Positions 49,054 to 57,142 are shown, counted from the stretch's first letter. The stretch: DNA of 64,000 nt from Clostridiales bacterium (GCA_020859985.1 JAJBVD010000023.1:16141-80140); one strand, 5' to 3'. The notes: generated by a model from the sequence alone, not told the origin. Numbers and translations are program-made.

Positions 49054-49422
49054 TCAATCCAGCAGTCCCATAATGTCCAGTGCTCTGGTTACACTGTATC
49101 CATGTGTTCTCAGGTCGTCCAATCGAACCTTCTCTGAGTTTTTCAAAGGACGTTTCAATCTACAATACTGACCGTTCTGCGGATCATATACGTTCAGTCG
49201 TCTTGCCTCTTCTTCCTGCTTCAGGTTACGTGATTTCTGTGCTCCAGATATAATCTTCGTTACACTGTGCACACCAACCACTGCAACCGGTGCAAGCTTG
49301 ACAAGAGTTTCTTTGTTCGCATACATCCACGTCGCGGCTTTATCTGCCTTACGTCTTGCGTTCTCTTTGAACTCTCGTTTCTTTTCCTCCCATTTGAATT
49401 TCTTCATGTTTACTGTTTCCAT
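49054..49422 (-). CDS. phage protein, unknown function
   Basis: A 122-residue protein with a basic coiled-coil start (MKKFKWEEKKREFKENARRK), a short hydrophobic stretch VKLAPVAVVGVHSV, then NVYDPQNGQYCRLKRPLKNS and RTHGYSVTRALDIMGLLD. The last block is conserved in Lachnospiraceae phage proteins. GAAAGGAGAGTCTTT precedes the ATG at 49422. Confidence 0.5.
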   Translation of the reverse strand: METVNMKKFKWEEKKREFKENARRKADKAATWMYANKETLVKLAPVAVVGVHSVTKIISGAQKSRNLKQEEEARRLNVYDPQNGQYCRLKRPLKNSEKVRLDDLRTHGYSVTRALDIMGLLD

Positions 49423-49454
49423 AAAGACTCTCCTTTCTGGTTGCTGTTTTCGTT

Positions 49455-49480
49455 TCATAAAGCAACCTGCGAGAAATGCG
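49455..49480 (-). repeat. conserved 26-bp element, copy 14
   Basis: Plus strand TCATAAAG, CTGCGAGA, ATGCGT. It encodes the last eight codons and stop (TTA TGA) of the DUF6431-like gene. Confidence 0.8.
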
Positions 49481-49778
49481 TAGTCCATCTTATAATAGTC
49501 GAATCGCAAGGAAAGTCCTCAAACCCCAGTGTCTCGTTTGTAATCCATTCCTCCTTGACACCATCCACAATATCCGCTTCATACTGCTTGTACGGGTAGA
49601 TTGTATCAGGGATTTCTCGATGGTATCTCCCACACTGTTGGCATCTGTCCCGGTCTATATATAATGTCTTCTTAACTCTCCGTTTGCCTAAGGCTGTCCT
49701 TTGCACAGTGTCGTAATGCTCAAGTACACCACCGCAATACGGACACACAGTTACTCCTACTTTAACCAATTCATACAC
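49455..49778 (-). CDS. DUF6431-like zinc-binding protein
   Basis: A 107-residue protein with VCPYCGGVLEHYDTVQRTAL, RVKKTLYIDRDRCQQCGRYH and REIPDTIYPYKQYEADIVDG. The C-x-x-C ... R-R-x-R-C-x-x-C-x-x-x-H-R-x-x-P pattern is DUF6431, related to zinc ends of transposase-like proteins. As the first leftward gene it is a likely early regulator. ACGGAGGTGTATGAATTG contains the ribosome site. The 3-prime end is a 26-bp element. Confidence 0.65.
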   Translation of the reverse strand: MYELVKVGVTVCPYCGGVLEHYDTVQRTALGKRRVKKTLYIDRDRCQQCGRYHREIPDTIYPYKQYEADIVDGVKEEWITNETLGFEDFPCDSTIIRWTTHFSQVAL

Positions 49779-49793
49779 CTCCGTAAAAATATG

Positions 49794-49822
49794 TTGACTA
49801 ATATTACAACTCAGTGTATATT
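49794..49822 (+). promoter_or_regulatory. integrase promoter
   Basis: TTGACT and TATATT are separated by exactly 17 bases. The transcript would start near 49829, just before the AAAGGAAG ribosome site. Confidence 0.75.
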
Positions 49823-49829
49823 AATTCAA
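49801..49829 (-). promoter_or_regulatory. leftward early promoter overlapping the integrase promoter
   Basis: On the minus strand TTGAAT (49829-49824) and TAATAT (49806-49801) are 17 bases apart. The two promoters occupy almost the same DNA and cannot be used together. Confidence 0.6.
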
Positions 49830-49854
49830 TCAACAAAATAAAGGAAGTGAGCAT

Positions 49855-51093
49855 ATGCTGGTTAAATGTCCAGAATGCGAGCTTCAAGTGAGTAGCAACG
49901 CAGCAACCTGTCCACATTGTGGATACCCCTTGAAGCCAACGCGAAACTCACGACCGCGAGCAACTAGCAATAAACGCCGTCGTCTCCCTAACGGATTTGG
50001 TCAAATCTCCGAGATCAAAGGGAGAAATCTAAGAAAGCCATTCAGAGCAATGGTACCAATAGGCAAAACCGAATCAGGTCGGTTCCTATGTAAACCCCTT
50101 AAACCAGAGTCTTATTTCGCAACGTATAATGACGCTTATTTAGCTTTGACTGAATATAATAAGAATCCGTATGACCTATCGGATGACATGACAGTCAAAG
50201 AACTTTATGAAAAGTGGAGTGAAGAGTATTTCAAAACGTTGAACTCCACGTCGGGCATTCGAACCGTAACATCGGCTTGGACTTATTTTTCAGATATATA
50301 CCATATGCGAGCCCGCGATGTAAGAGCAAGACACATTAAAGGATGCATGGACGAAGGAACCTGCGTAATCAAAGGTGAGGTTCACCATCCCACGGCCGGC
50401 ACAAAGGCTCGAATGAAGTCTCTGGCTAATCTCATGTTCGATTATGCGCTTGAGTACGAAATTGTGGATAAGAACTACGCCAGAACATTCAATGTCTCTT
50501 CGGATATAATTAAAGAGAAAGAAGATGCTAAGCGCGGGCATATTCCTTTTACCGAGGAAGAACTGCAGAAGCTGTGGGATAATGTTGACACAATGCCATA
50601 TGTTAACGTGGTTCTAATACAATGCTATTCCGGTTGGAGACCTCAAGAACTTGGTTTAATAGAGCTGAAGAACGTAGATTTGGAAAACTGGACCTTTACT
50701 GGTGGAATGAAAACCGAGGCTGGAATTAACCGGTTAGTTCCCATTCATACAAGAATCAGACCATTTGTAAAGAAGCTATACGATGAAGCTGTGGGCATCG
50801 GAAGTGAGTACCTGATCAACTGCACAGATGGCACAACGCATAGAAGCAGTATCAAGTTTACGTACGATAAGTATAGGCATAGGTTTGATACAATCTGCGC
50901 GGCGTTACAGATTAACCCAGAGCATCGTCCTCATGATGGTCGAAAGCAGTTTATTACAATGGCTAAAAATGCTGGTGTTGATGAATATGCAATCAAGTAT
51001 ATGGTTGGACATGCAATAACAGATATAACCGAAAAGGTGTATACAGAGCGAAACATGCAATGGTTGCAGACAGAAATCGAAAAAATAAGATGA
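49855..51093 (+). CDS. int: tyrosine integrase with N-terminal zinc ribbon
   Basis: A 412-residue site-specific recombinase. An N-terminal CPEC...CPHC ribbon (5-22) precedes a basic arm-binding region and a SAM-like core domain. Catalytic residues are Arg262 (GWRPQELGL), the His360/Arg363 pair (HRPHDGRKQF), His386 (MVGH) and Tyr396 (KVYTERN). It inserts and excises the prophage. It is the only long plus-strand phage gene and reads toward the right prophage end. AAAGGAAGTGAGCAT precedes the ATG. Confidence 0.93.
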   Translation: MLVKCPECELQVSSNAATCPHCGYPLKPTRNSRPRATSNKRRRLPNGFGQISEIKGRNLRKPFRAMVPIGKTESGRFLCKPLKPESYFATYNDAYLALTEYNKNPYDLSDDMTVKELYEKWSEEYFKTLNSTSGIRTVTSAWTYFSDIYHMRARDVRARHIKGCMDEGTCVIKGEVHHPTAGTKARMKSLANLMFDYALEYEIVDKNYARTFNVSSDIIKEKEDAKRGHIPFTEEELQKLWDNVDTMPYVNVVLIQCYSGWRPQELGLIELKNVDLENWTFTGGMKTEAGINRLVPIHTRIRPFVKKLYDEAVGIGSEYLINCTDGTTHRSSIKFTYDKYRHRFDTICAALQINPEHRPHDGRKQFITMAKNAGVDEYAIKYMVGHAITDITEKVYTERNMQWLQTEIEKIR

Positions 51094-51109
51094 CCTGTGA
51101 ATCCAGCGC
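51084..51109. repeat. 26-bp element, copy 15, at the integrase stop
   Basis: Plus strand ATAAGATGA, CTGTGAATC, AGCGC, resembling copy 9 (CTGTGAATCCTGCG). It overlaps the last codons of int and has the same orientation as the other copies although int reads the other way. Confidence 0.6.
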
Positions 51110-51155
51110 AAGCCACCTTATTTATATAGAACATCCGAGAAAGGAGGCGATTGGT

Positions 51156-51251
51156 ATGACTGAAATTAACAACCGGGACATTGATCCCGAAGAATTGGCT
51201 GAGTACATTCAGCTGATTAAAGATTTAGGTTATGCTCCTAGTGAAGACTAG
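51156..51251 (+). CDS. 31-residue acidic peptide after integrase
   Basis: GAAAGGAGGCGATTGGT precedes ATG 51156. The peptide MTEINNRDIDPEELAEYIQL...GYAPSED is acidic and helical and ends just before a terminator. It is the last phage gene before the attachment region and probably shares the integrase transcript. Function unknown. A role in integrase control is only a guess. Confidence 0.5.
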   Translation: MTEINNRDIDPEELAEYIQLIKDLGYAPSED

Positions 51252-51267
51252 GCTGTGTAACCTCCAT

Positions 51268-51306
51268 AACAAAGAGAGTCGTCCCACCATGGCGGCTCTT
51301 TTTTGT
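51268..51306 (+). terminator. terminator of the integrase unit
   Basis: AGAG...TCGTC pairs with GGCGGCTCT (two-base bulge), followed by TTTTTTG. Confidence 0.6.
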
Positions 51307-51334
51307 TTTCTCGGAAGAACCCTACAAAATAAGT

Positions 51335-51422
51335 GTAGGAGTAGTGTAGGAGTGCTGTGTAGGAGTAGTGTAGGAGTAATGTAGGAGTGACTGCAATATT
51401 TAACACTACGAGCCACTCCTAC
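51335..51422. other. iterated GTAGGAGT sites, attachment-site region candidate
   Basis: Five direct copies of GTAGGAGT start at 51335, 51346, 51359, 51370 and 51381 (11-13 base steps), and an inverted copy ACTCCTAC is at 51415-51422. Helically phased direct repeats next to int are typical arm-type integrase sites. The matching left end is outside the window, so the exact core is not shown. Confidence 0.55.
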
Positions 51423-51455
51423 ATAATTTAAAAACGTTGAATTTAAGCCATTTCT

Positions 51456-52466
51456 TTAGAACTTCCCAGCCTGAGCTGCTTCCTCTACGCTAACCGCAAC
51501 CGCAACAGTCATACCAACCATCGGGTTGTTGCCTGCGCCGATCAGACCCATCATCTCTACGTGAGCCGGAACTGAGGAGGATCCTGCGAACTGTGCGTCG
51601 GAATGCATACGGCCAAGAGTATCGGTCATACCATAGGAAGCCGGGCCTGCCGCCATGTTATCCGGATGCAGGGTACGGCCTGTGCCGCCGCCGGATGCTA
51701 CAGAGAAGTACTTCTTGCCTGCCTCAAGACGCTCTTTCTTATAGGTACCTGCTACCGGATGCTGGAAACGGGTCGGGTTTGTGGAGTTGCCGGTGATGGA
51801 AACATCGACGTTTTCTTTCCACATGATCGCAACACCTTCCGGAACGCTGTTAGCGCCGTAGCAGTTTACCTTCGCACGAAGTCCCTCAGAGTAAGACTTG
51901 CGATAAACTTCCTTTACCTCATTGGTATACGGATCGTACTCGGTCTCTACATATGTAAAACCGTTGATTCTGGAAATGATCTGCGCTGCATCTTTTCCAA
52001 GACCGTTCAGGATGACACGGAGCGGTTTCTGACGAACCTTGTTTGCCTTCTCGGCAATACCGATCGCACCCTCCGCTGCTGCGAAAGACTCATGGCCTGC
52101 AAGGAACGCGAAGCATTCGGTCTCTTCTTCCAGAAGCATCTTGCCCAGATTGCCATGGCCAAGACCTACCTTACGGGTATCTGCTACAGAACCCGGAATG
52201 CAGAATGCCTGAAGGCCTTCGCCGATTGCAGCAGCTGCGTCAGCAGCCTTGCGGCAGTTCTTCTTGATAGCGATTGCAGCGCCTACCGTGTATGCCCAGC
52301 ATGCATTCTCAAAGCAGATTGGCTGAATTCCTTTGATCTGATTGTAAACATCCAGACCTGCGTCTTTTGTAATCTTCTCCGCTTCCTCGATTGAAGCGAT
52401 ACCATAACTGTTCAGTACAGAATTGATCTTGTCAATTCTTCTCTCATATGATTCAAATAAAGCCAT
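51456..52466 (-). CDS. GGGtGRT protein
   Basis: A 336-residue cytosolic protein with the naming motif SVASGGGTGRTLHPDNM and FAFLAGHESFAAAEGAIGIA. The family is common in anaerobic Firmicutes and is encoded next to a NifU-like scaffold, as here (18-base gap). Its biochemical role is not established. A link to iron-sulfur or metal metabolism is inferred from the partner. GGGAGGTGTGTAAA precedes the ATG at 52466. It is the first host gene after the prophage, with its 3-prime end facing the attachment region. Confidence 0.85.
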   Translation of the reverse strand: MALFESYERRIDKINSVLNSYGIASIEEAEKITKDAGLDVYNQIKGIQPICFENACWAYTVGAAIAIKKNCRKAADAAAAIGEGLQAFCIPGSVADTRKVGLGHGNLGKMLLEEETECFAFLAGHESFAAAEGAIGIAEKANKVRQKPLRVILNGLGKDAAQIISRINGFTYVETEYDPYTNEVKEVYRKSYSEGLRAKVNCYGANSVPEGVAIMWKENVDVSITGNSTNPTRFQHPVAGTYKKERLEAGKKYFSVASGGGTGRTLHPDNMAAGPASYGMTDTLGRMHSDAQFAGSSSVPAHVEMMGLIGAGNNPMVGMTVAVAVSVEEAAQAGKF

Positions 52467-52484
52467 TTTACACACCTCCCTCGC

Positions 52485-53177
52485 TTACTCTTTTCTCGGA
52501 TCGATAATCTTCACTGCATCAGCAACGCGGCCGTACTGACCCTTTGCCTTCTCCCATGCGGTGTTCGGATCGTCGCCTTTTTTGATGAAATCAGTCATCT
52601 TGCCAAGGCTGACAAACTGATAGCCAATGATCTCATCATCTGCGTCAAGAGCAATACCGGTCACATAGCCCTCTGCCATCTCCAGATAGCGCGGACCTTT
52701 CTTCAGTGTGCCGTACATCGTGCCGACCTGAGAACGAAGACCCTTGCCAAGATCCTCAAGGCCAGCGCCAACCGCGAGTCCGTCCTCAGAGAACGCGGAC
52801 TGTGATCTGCCGTAGGCGATCTGCAGGAACAGTTCTCTCATAGCTGTATTGATTGCGTCACAGACAAGGTCCGTGTTCAGAGCTTCGAGAACGGTAAGTC
52901 CCGGAAGAATTTCTGCTGCCATAGCTGCGGAATGTGTCATACCGGAGCAGCCGATCGTCTCAACCAGCGCTTCCTGAATCACGCCATCCTTGACATTCAG
53001 GCTCAGCTTACATGCGCCCTGTTGCGGTGCACACCAGCCGATGCCGTGTGTAAAACCGGAGATATCTTTGATCTCTTTCGCCTGTACCCACTTCGCTTCT
53101 TCCGGAATCGGAGCGGCGCCATGATGGACGCCCTGCGCCACAGGGCACATTTCTTCTACTTCTCGTGAATAAATCAT
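52485..53177 (-). CDS. NifU-like iron-sulfur cluster scaffold protein
   Basis: A 230-residue protein with WCAPQQGACKLSLNVKDG, ETIGCSGMTHSAAMAAEI and DLVCDAINTAMRELFLQIAY, the three conserved Cys regions of NifU/IscU N-terminal scaffolds in this lineage. It probably assembles or carries Fe-S clusters. It forms a two-gene operon with the GGGtGRT protein. GAAAGGAGTAAGACA precedes the ATG. Confidence 0.8.
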   Translation of the reverse strand: MIYSREVEEMCPVAQGVHHGAAPIPEEAKWVQAKEIKDISGFTHGIGWCAPQQGACKLSLNVKDGVIQEALVETIGCSGMTHSAAMAAEILPGLTVLEALNTDLVCDAINTAMRELFLQIAYGRSQSAFSEDGLAVGAGLEDLGKGLRSQVGTMYGTLKKGPRYLEMAEGYVTGIALDADDEIIGYQFVSLGKMTDFIKKGDDPNTAWEKAKGQYGRVADAVKIIDPRKE

Positions 53178-53262
53178 TGTCTTACTCCTTTCGGTAAAAA
53201 TGGTTATGTATCTTACAACAGGTATCCGGAATGTCCGGAGACCTGCTTATAAGCATATTATA

Positions 53263-54279
53263 TCAGTCATTATACCCGTTCGGATTCATGGACTGCCATC
53301 TCCATGTATCCGCACACATCTCATCAATGCCGTACTGTGCTTCCCAGCCCAGTTCTTCTTTTGCCTTTTTCGGGTCTGCGTAGCAGGTCGCGATATCCCC
53401 CGCCCTGCGCGGTTTAATCTCATAGGGAAGGGTCTTTCCGCAGGCTTTTTCAAATGCGTGGAGCACCTGCAGTACACTATATCCATTACCCGTACCAAGA
53501 TTGTAAATGCGAACCGCCGGTTCATCGTCAAACTTTTTCATCGCTTTCACATGGCCGTTCGCCAGATCGACCACATGGATGTAATCGCGGACACCCGTAC
53601 CGTCCGGCGTATCGTAATCATCGCCGAATACGCCGAGCTTCTCCAGCTTGCCAACAGCCACCTGTGCGATATATGGCACCAGATTATTCGGGATTCCCTT
53701 TGGGTCTTCTCCGATGATGCCTGCTTTATGGGCGCCGATCGGGTTAAAATAGCGAAGAAGAACCACGTTCCACTCCGGATCGGAAACATGAAGATCTGTC
53801 AGAATCTGTTCCAGCATTCCCTTCGTCTGGCCATATGGATTCGTGATCTGTCCCTTCGGGCAGTCTTCCGTGATCGGCACAAAAGCCGGATCGCCGTACA
53901 CGGTCGCCGAAGAACTAAATATGATCTTCTTTACTCCGTGCTTTCTCATCACATCGCAGAGCGTCAGCGTACCGGTAATATTATTGTGATAATACTCCAG
54001 CGGCTTCCGCACAGACTCGCCGACAGCCTTATATCCCGCAAAATGAATGACAGAGTCAATTGATTCTTTTTCAAAGATTGCATCAACCGCATCACGGTCC
54101 AGCATGTCCGCATTATAAAACGTGATCTTTTTGCCGGTGATCTGCTCGACACGCTCTATCGCTTTCTCATTGGAGTTGTAAAGATTGTCCATCACAACAA
54201 CCTCATAGCCATTGTTTAACAGTTCAACACATGTGTGGCTGCCGATATAACCGGCTCCGCCTGTAACAAGTACCGCCAT
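53263..54279 (-). CDS. galE: UDP-glucose 4-epimerase
   Basis: A 338-residue short-chain dehydrogenase-type enzyme converting UDP-glucose and UDP-galactose. LVTGGAGYIGSHT is the NAD-binding loop. SSSATVYG and NPYGQTK carry the catalytic Ser and Tyr-x-x-x-Lys, and LRYFNPIGAHKAG and GVRDYIHVVDLA are GalE signature blocks. Full length for the family (about 338). GAAAAGGAGAAACT precedes the ATG. Confidence 0.95.
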   Translation of the reverse strand: MAVLVTGGAGYIGSHTCVELLNNGYEVVVMDNLYNSNEKAIERVEQITGKKITFYNADMLDRDAVDAIFEKESIDSVIHFAGYKAVGESVRKPLEYYHNNITGTLTLCDVMRKHGVKKIIFSSSATVYGDPAFVPITEDCPKGQITNPYGQTKGMLEQILTDLHVSDPEWNVVLLRYFNPIGAHKAGIIGEDPKGIPNNLVPYIAQVAVGKLEKLGVFGDDYDTPDGTGVRDYIHVVDLANGHVKAMKKFDDEPAVRIYNLGTGNGYSVLQVLHAFEKACGKTLPYEIKPRRAGDIATCYADPKKAKEELGWEAQYGIDEMCADTWRWQSMNPNGYND

Positions 54280-54482
54280 AGTTTCTCCTTTTCCGCCAGC
54301 TTCTGAATTCTAATTTTTTCTTTTACTTATATTCTACCGGCGAACTCCTGCCAATAAAACAGAATCGCCTTTATATTAATATGGAATTTCTTTTCTCTGA
54401 CATGATACACTTTTCTGCTTGTTTTGTAAATAAAAAAGTACGGAAAAAGAGAAGCCAAAAATACGGAATCGGAAAAAATGTT

Positions 54483-54512
54483 GTATATGGAGTGAAATCT
54501 GTGTTACACTAA
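54483..54512 (+). promoter_or_regulatory. apbE promoter candidate
   Basis: TTGTAT and TACACT are separated by 18 bases about 50 bases upstream of the ATG. The intergenic region is otherwise AT-rich and lacks other features. Confidence 0.5.
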
Positions 54513-54560
54513 ACCCGTACAGATGCATACGGAGAAAAAAACAGGTGGAAGGAATTTTTT

Positions 54561-55691
54561 ATGATGATTTCAAATGATTCGAATACCGAAAAGCAACAGT
54601 CATATGCAGTTTTTTTCGCAGCGGGCAGGTGTCATACAGTTCTCCATGCAACAGCTGCTCTTCTTTTGGTGCTGCTTCTTATGACAGGCACGACGCATGT
54701 CTCTGCTGCAGAAGAAAAAACATCGAGTACCGGGTTTTTTCTGGATACCGTCGTGACGATTACGCTCTACGGCGATACCGATTCTGCCGCCATGGACGGC
54801 TGCTTTACACTTCTGGATGAATACGAAAATCTCCTGAGCCGAACGATAGAAGGCAGTGATGTATGGAATATCAATCACAGCAATGGAAAAGCAACCACTG
54901 TAAGTGAGGAAACGGCAAGTCTGATCAATACAGCGCTGGAATACTCGGAGCTGACAGATGGTGCGTTTGATATTACCATCACACCGCTTGTAGAGCTCTG
55001 GGATATCGACGGCAAATCCGAGTCATCCGCTGTTTTAGGGACCGAGGCCGAGACGGATGGAGAAACAAGTGATACGCAGGATGATTCCACGGACAGCCTT
55101 ATCCCGTCTGAGGACGAAATTATCTCTGCACTCTCCCATGTGGATTATACTGTAGTTTCTGTAGACGGCACGACAGTCACCCTTTCGGATCCGGAAGCGG
55201 AAATCGACCTCGGCGGCATTGCAAAAGGATATATCGCGGATCGTCTGGAAGAATATCTTCTCTCTCAGGGAATAACGAGTGCTTTAATCAATCTTGGCGG
55301 AAACGTCCAGAGTGTTGGTACAAAGGCCGATGGAAGTGCGTGGAAGATCGGTATTCAAAAACCTTTTGGCGGAAGCTCGGATATCATTGCCGTGGTTGAA
55401 TGCTCTGGTGAATCTGTTGTTACCTCCGGCACATATGAACGTTACTTTGAGGAAGATGGGAAGATTTACCATCATATTCTTGATCCTGCGACCGGATATC
55501 CCGTGGACAATGGTCTGACCAGCGTTACGATTCTCTCTGATTCTTCGACATCCTGCGATGCCTTAAGCACGTCCTGCTTTGTACTGGGTCTGGAAGACGG
55601 GATGGAACTGGTCGAATCTCTGGAAGGCGTCGAGGCCTTATTCATTACAGAAGATGAAGCGTTATACCGTACGAGCGGTTTTCCTGATTGA
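54561..55691 (+). CDS. apbE: FAD:protein FMN transferase (ApbE)
   Basis: A 376-residue exported enzyme that attaches FMN to Rnf/Nqr subunits and similar proteins. A signal segment ATAALLLVLLLMTGTTHVSA is followed by FFLDTVVTITLYGD, EYSELTDGAFDITITPLVEL, DLGGIAKGYIAD and SALINLGGNVQSVG, then HHILDPATGYPVD, the ApbE hallmarks. An acidic insert (about 155-185) interrupts the core. GGAAGGAATTTTTT precedes the ATG. A second ATG follows directly. Confidence 0.93.
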   Translation: MMISNDSNTEKQQSYAVFFAAGRCHTVLHATAALLLVLLLMTGTTHVSAAEEKTSSTGFFLDTVVTITLYGDTDSAAMDGCFTLLDEYENLLSRTIEGSDVWNINHSNGKATTVSEETASLINTALEYSELTDGAFDITITPLVELWDIDGKSESSAVLGTEAETDGETSDTQDDSTDSLIPSEDEIISALSHVDYTVVSVDGTTVTLSDPEAEIDLGGIAKGYIADRLEEYLLSQGITSALINLGGNVQSVGTKADGSAWKIGIQKPFGGSSDIIAVVECSGESVVTSGTYERYFEEDGKIYHHILDPATGYPVDNGLTSVTILSDSSTSCDALSTSCFVLGLEDGMELVESLEGVEALFITEDEALYRTSGFPD

Positions 55692-55767
55692 CGCTGTGCG
55701 TCATGAAAAGACAGTCTGGCCAGAACAGAAAATAAAATCATCTGTAATTTTAGAAAGGAAGCCGTCT

Positions 55768-57006
55768 ATGCTTCATGAAGTACACCCTTTAGATTCAAAA
55801 GATGTCCGCCTGCTCGAAGGAAAAGCCATGCATGAAACGCTGAAAAACAGCAGCGAAAAACTGTCTGGCGATACGGTTGCTCTTAATGACTGCCTGTTTT
55901 TCGACATTGAGACAACCGGACTCTCCGCTGACACTTCCTTTATCTTCCTGATCGGGTGCATTGGATGCGAGGACGGCATCTGGTATCTTCACCAGTTTTT
56001 TATCCGAATGGTGCAAGAGGAAAAAGAACTGCTTTCGTCTTTTTTTGAACTTGCTGGAAATTATCGTACCCTTGTCCATTTCAACGGAAACACTTTTGAC
56101 CTGCCTTTTATCCGTAAACGAGCCGCTGTCTACCGGCTTGATTCAGTTACGGACACTCTTATGTCCATTGATCTCTATCGGTACTTTTCGTCTCTGCGCA
56201 AACGCCTGAAGCTTCCGCATATGAACCAGAGCTTTCTGGAAGCATATGTTGGCTGGCATCGGGATGATCAGATGAGTGGAAAGGAAGTGGTTTCATTGTT
56301 CTGGAACTATTCCGTTTCCAAAGGCAAGGAGGAAGAAAGACTTTTACTTTTGCACAATCATGACGATCTTCTTGGAATGCTGCGTGTGCCAGCCATGGAA
56401 GCGTATTTTTCGCTGCTTTCAGGCAAAATAGGGCCGGTTGTCACCGCTGCGGAATCCAAAGGCCTCAATTCCCTGCTTCTGACATTTGAGACGGAACTGC
56501 CCCTTCCTTCCTGCATGGAACTGGTAGCTCCGGCTGCTAAATGCAGCGTGACAGAAAAAACGCTCAAGAGTAACGAAAACAACAACTATTCAACACAGGT
56601 GATCACGCTCAGGGCTGAAAATACCTCCGGACAGCTTTGGGTTCCCTTTTATAATGGAAAACTGCGGTATTTCTTTCCAGATTACAAGAATTATTATTAT
56701 CTTCCGCTGGAAAAACAGGCAATCCATAAAAGCGTTGCTGCTTATGTTGAAAAAGAATATCGGGAACCTGCCAGGCCGGAAACGTGCTTTATAGAAAAAA
56801 CTGGCAGATTTCTACCGCTTCTCTCGAGCACGCCGCGGGATGATATAGAATCAGGCGTACTCACACGACCGCCCTTTTCACCCGTACTGAAGGAAAGCTA
56901 TAATTCTAAAACATATTATTTTGAGTATAAGGGAATACATACCTTTGAAGAGCAAAGCATGGATTCAATTCTGACTTATACACGCCTTCTGCTCAAATCC
57001 TTTTAA
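55768..57006 (+). CDS. RNase H-like exonuclease (YprB-type)
   Basis: A 412-residue protein. LFFDIETTGLSADTSFIFLI has the DxE of DEDD exonucleases, LVHFNGNTFDLPFIRKR is the second acidic motif, and LLLHNHDDLLGML the third. This is the YprB-like ribonuclease H-fold domain. A C-terminal half of unknown role follows. The ATG at 55768 has GAAAGGAAG upstream. The longer frame begins inside apbE. Confidence 0.8.
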   Translation: MLHEVHPLDSKDVRLLEGKAMHETLKNSSEKLSGDTVALNDCLFFDIETTGLSADTSFIFLIGCIGCEDGIWYLHQFFIRMVQEEKELLSSFFELAGNYRTLVHFNGNTFDLPFIRKRAAVYRLDSVTDTLMSIDLYRYFSSLRKRLKLPHMNQSFLEAYVGWHRDDQMSGKEVVSLFWNYSVSKGKEEERLLLLHNHDDLLGMLRVPAMEAYFSLLSGKIGPVVTAAESKGLNSLLLTFETELPLPSCMELVAPAAKCSVTEKTLKSNENNNYSTQVITLRAENTSGQLWVPFYNGKLRYFFPDYKNYYYLPLEKQAIHKSVAAYVEKEYREPARPETCFIEKTGRFLPLLSSTPRDDIESGVLTRPPFSPVLKESYNSKTYYFEYKGIHTFEEQSMDSILTYTRLLLKSF

Positions 57007-57104
57007 AACTGCACGTGCGGGCTGAATTCATCGTCAACCGGAAAACTATTATGTGCGCATCACCCGGAGGGTTCTGCTTTATAGGAACGAAGTCTCCTAT
57101 GAAG

Positions 57105-57142
57105 TGAAAAAGGTGGTATGTACAATCCAGCACATACCACCC
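57105..57142 (-). terminator. terminator of rpsA operon
   Basis: Perfect GGTGGTATGT and ACATACCACC arms around ten bases, then TTTTTCAC on the minus strand. It also separates the convergent exonuclease gene. Confidence 0.85.

Noticed and set aside
23189..50510. Each TATAAT-containing octamer as a sigma-A promoter on the plus strand
   Set aside because: No matching -35 elements at 16-18 bases for the copies examined, and most lie inside minus-strand genes. Recorded as an unexplained motif instead.
51335..51422. GTAGGAGT tandem repeats as a possible CRISPR or minisatellite
   Set aside because: Units are 8 bases with 3-5 base gaps and one inverted copy beside int, which fits integrase arm sites better.
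1..51455. Defence islands, retrons, restriction-modification or toxin-antitoxin systems
   Set aside because: I saw no reverse transcriptase, methyltransferase or paired toxin-antitoxin motifs in the window.
55579..55767. 475-residue version of the RNase H-like gene
   Set aside because: The extra N-terminus overlaps the 3-prime end of apbE and has no ribosome site, whereas 55768 has one.
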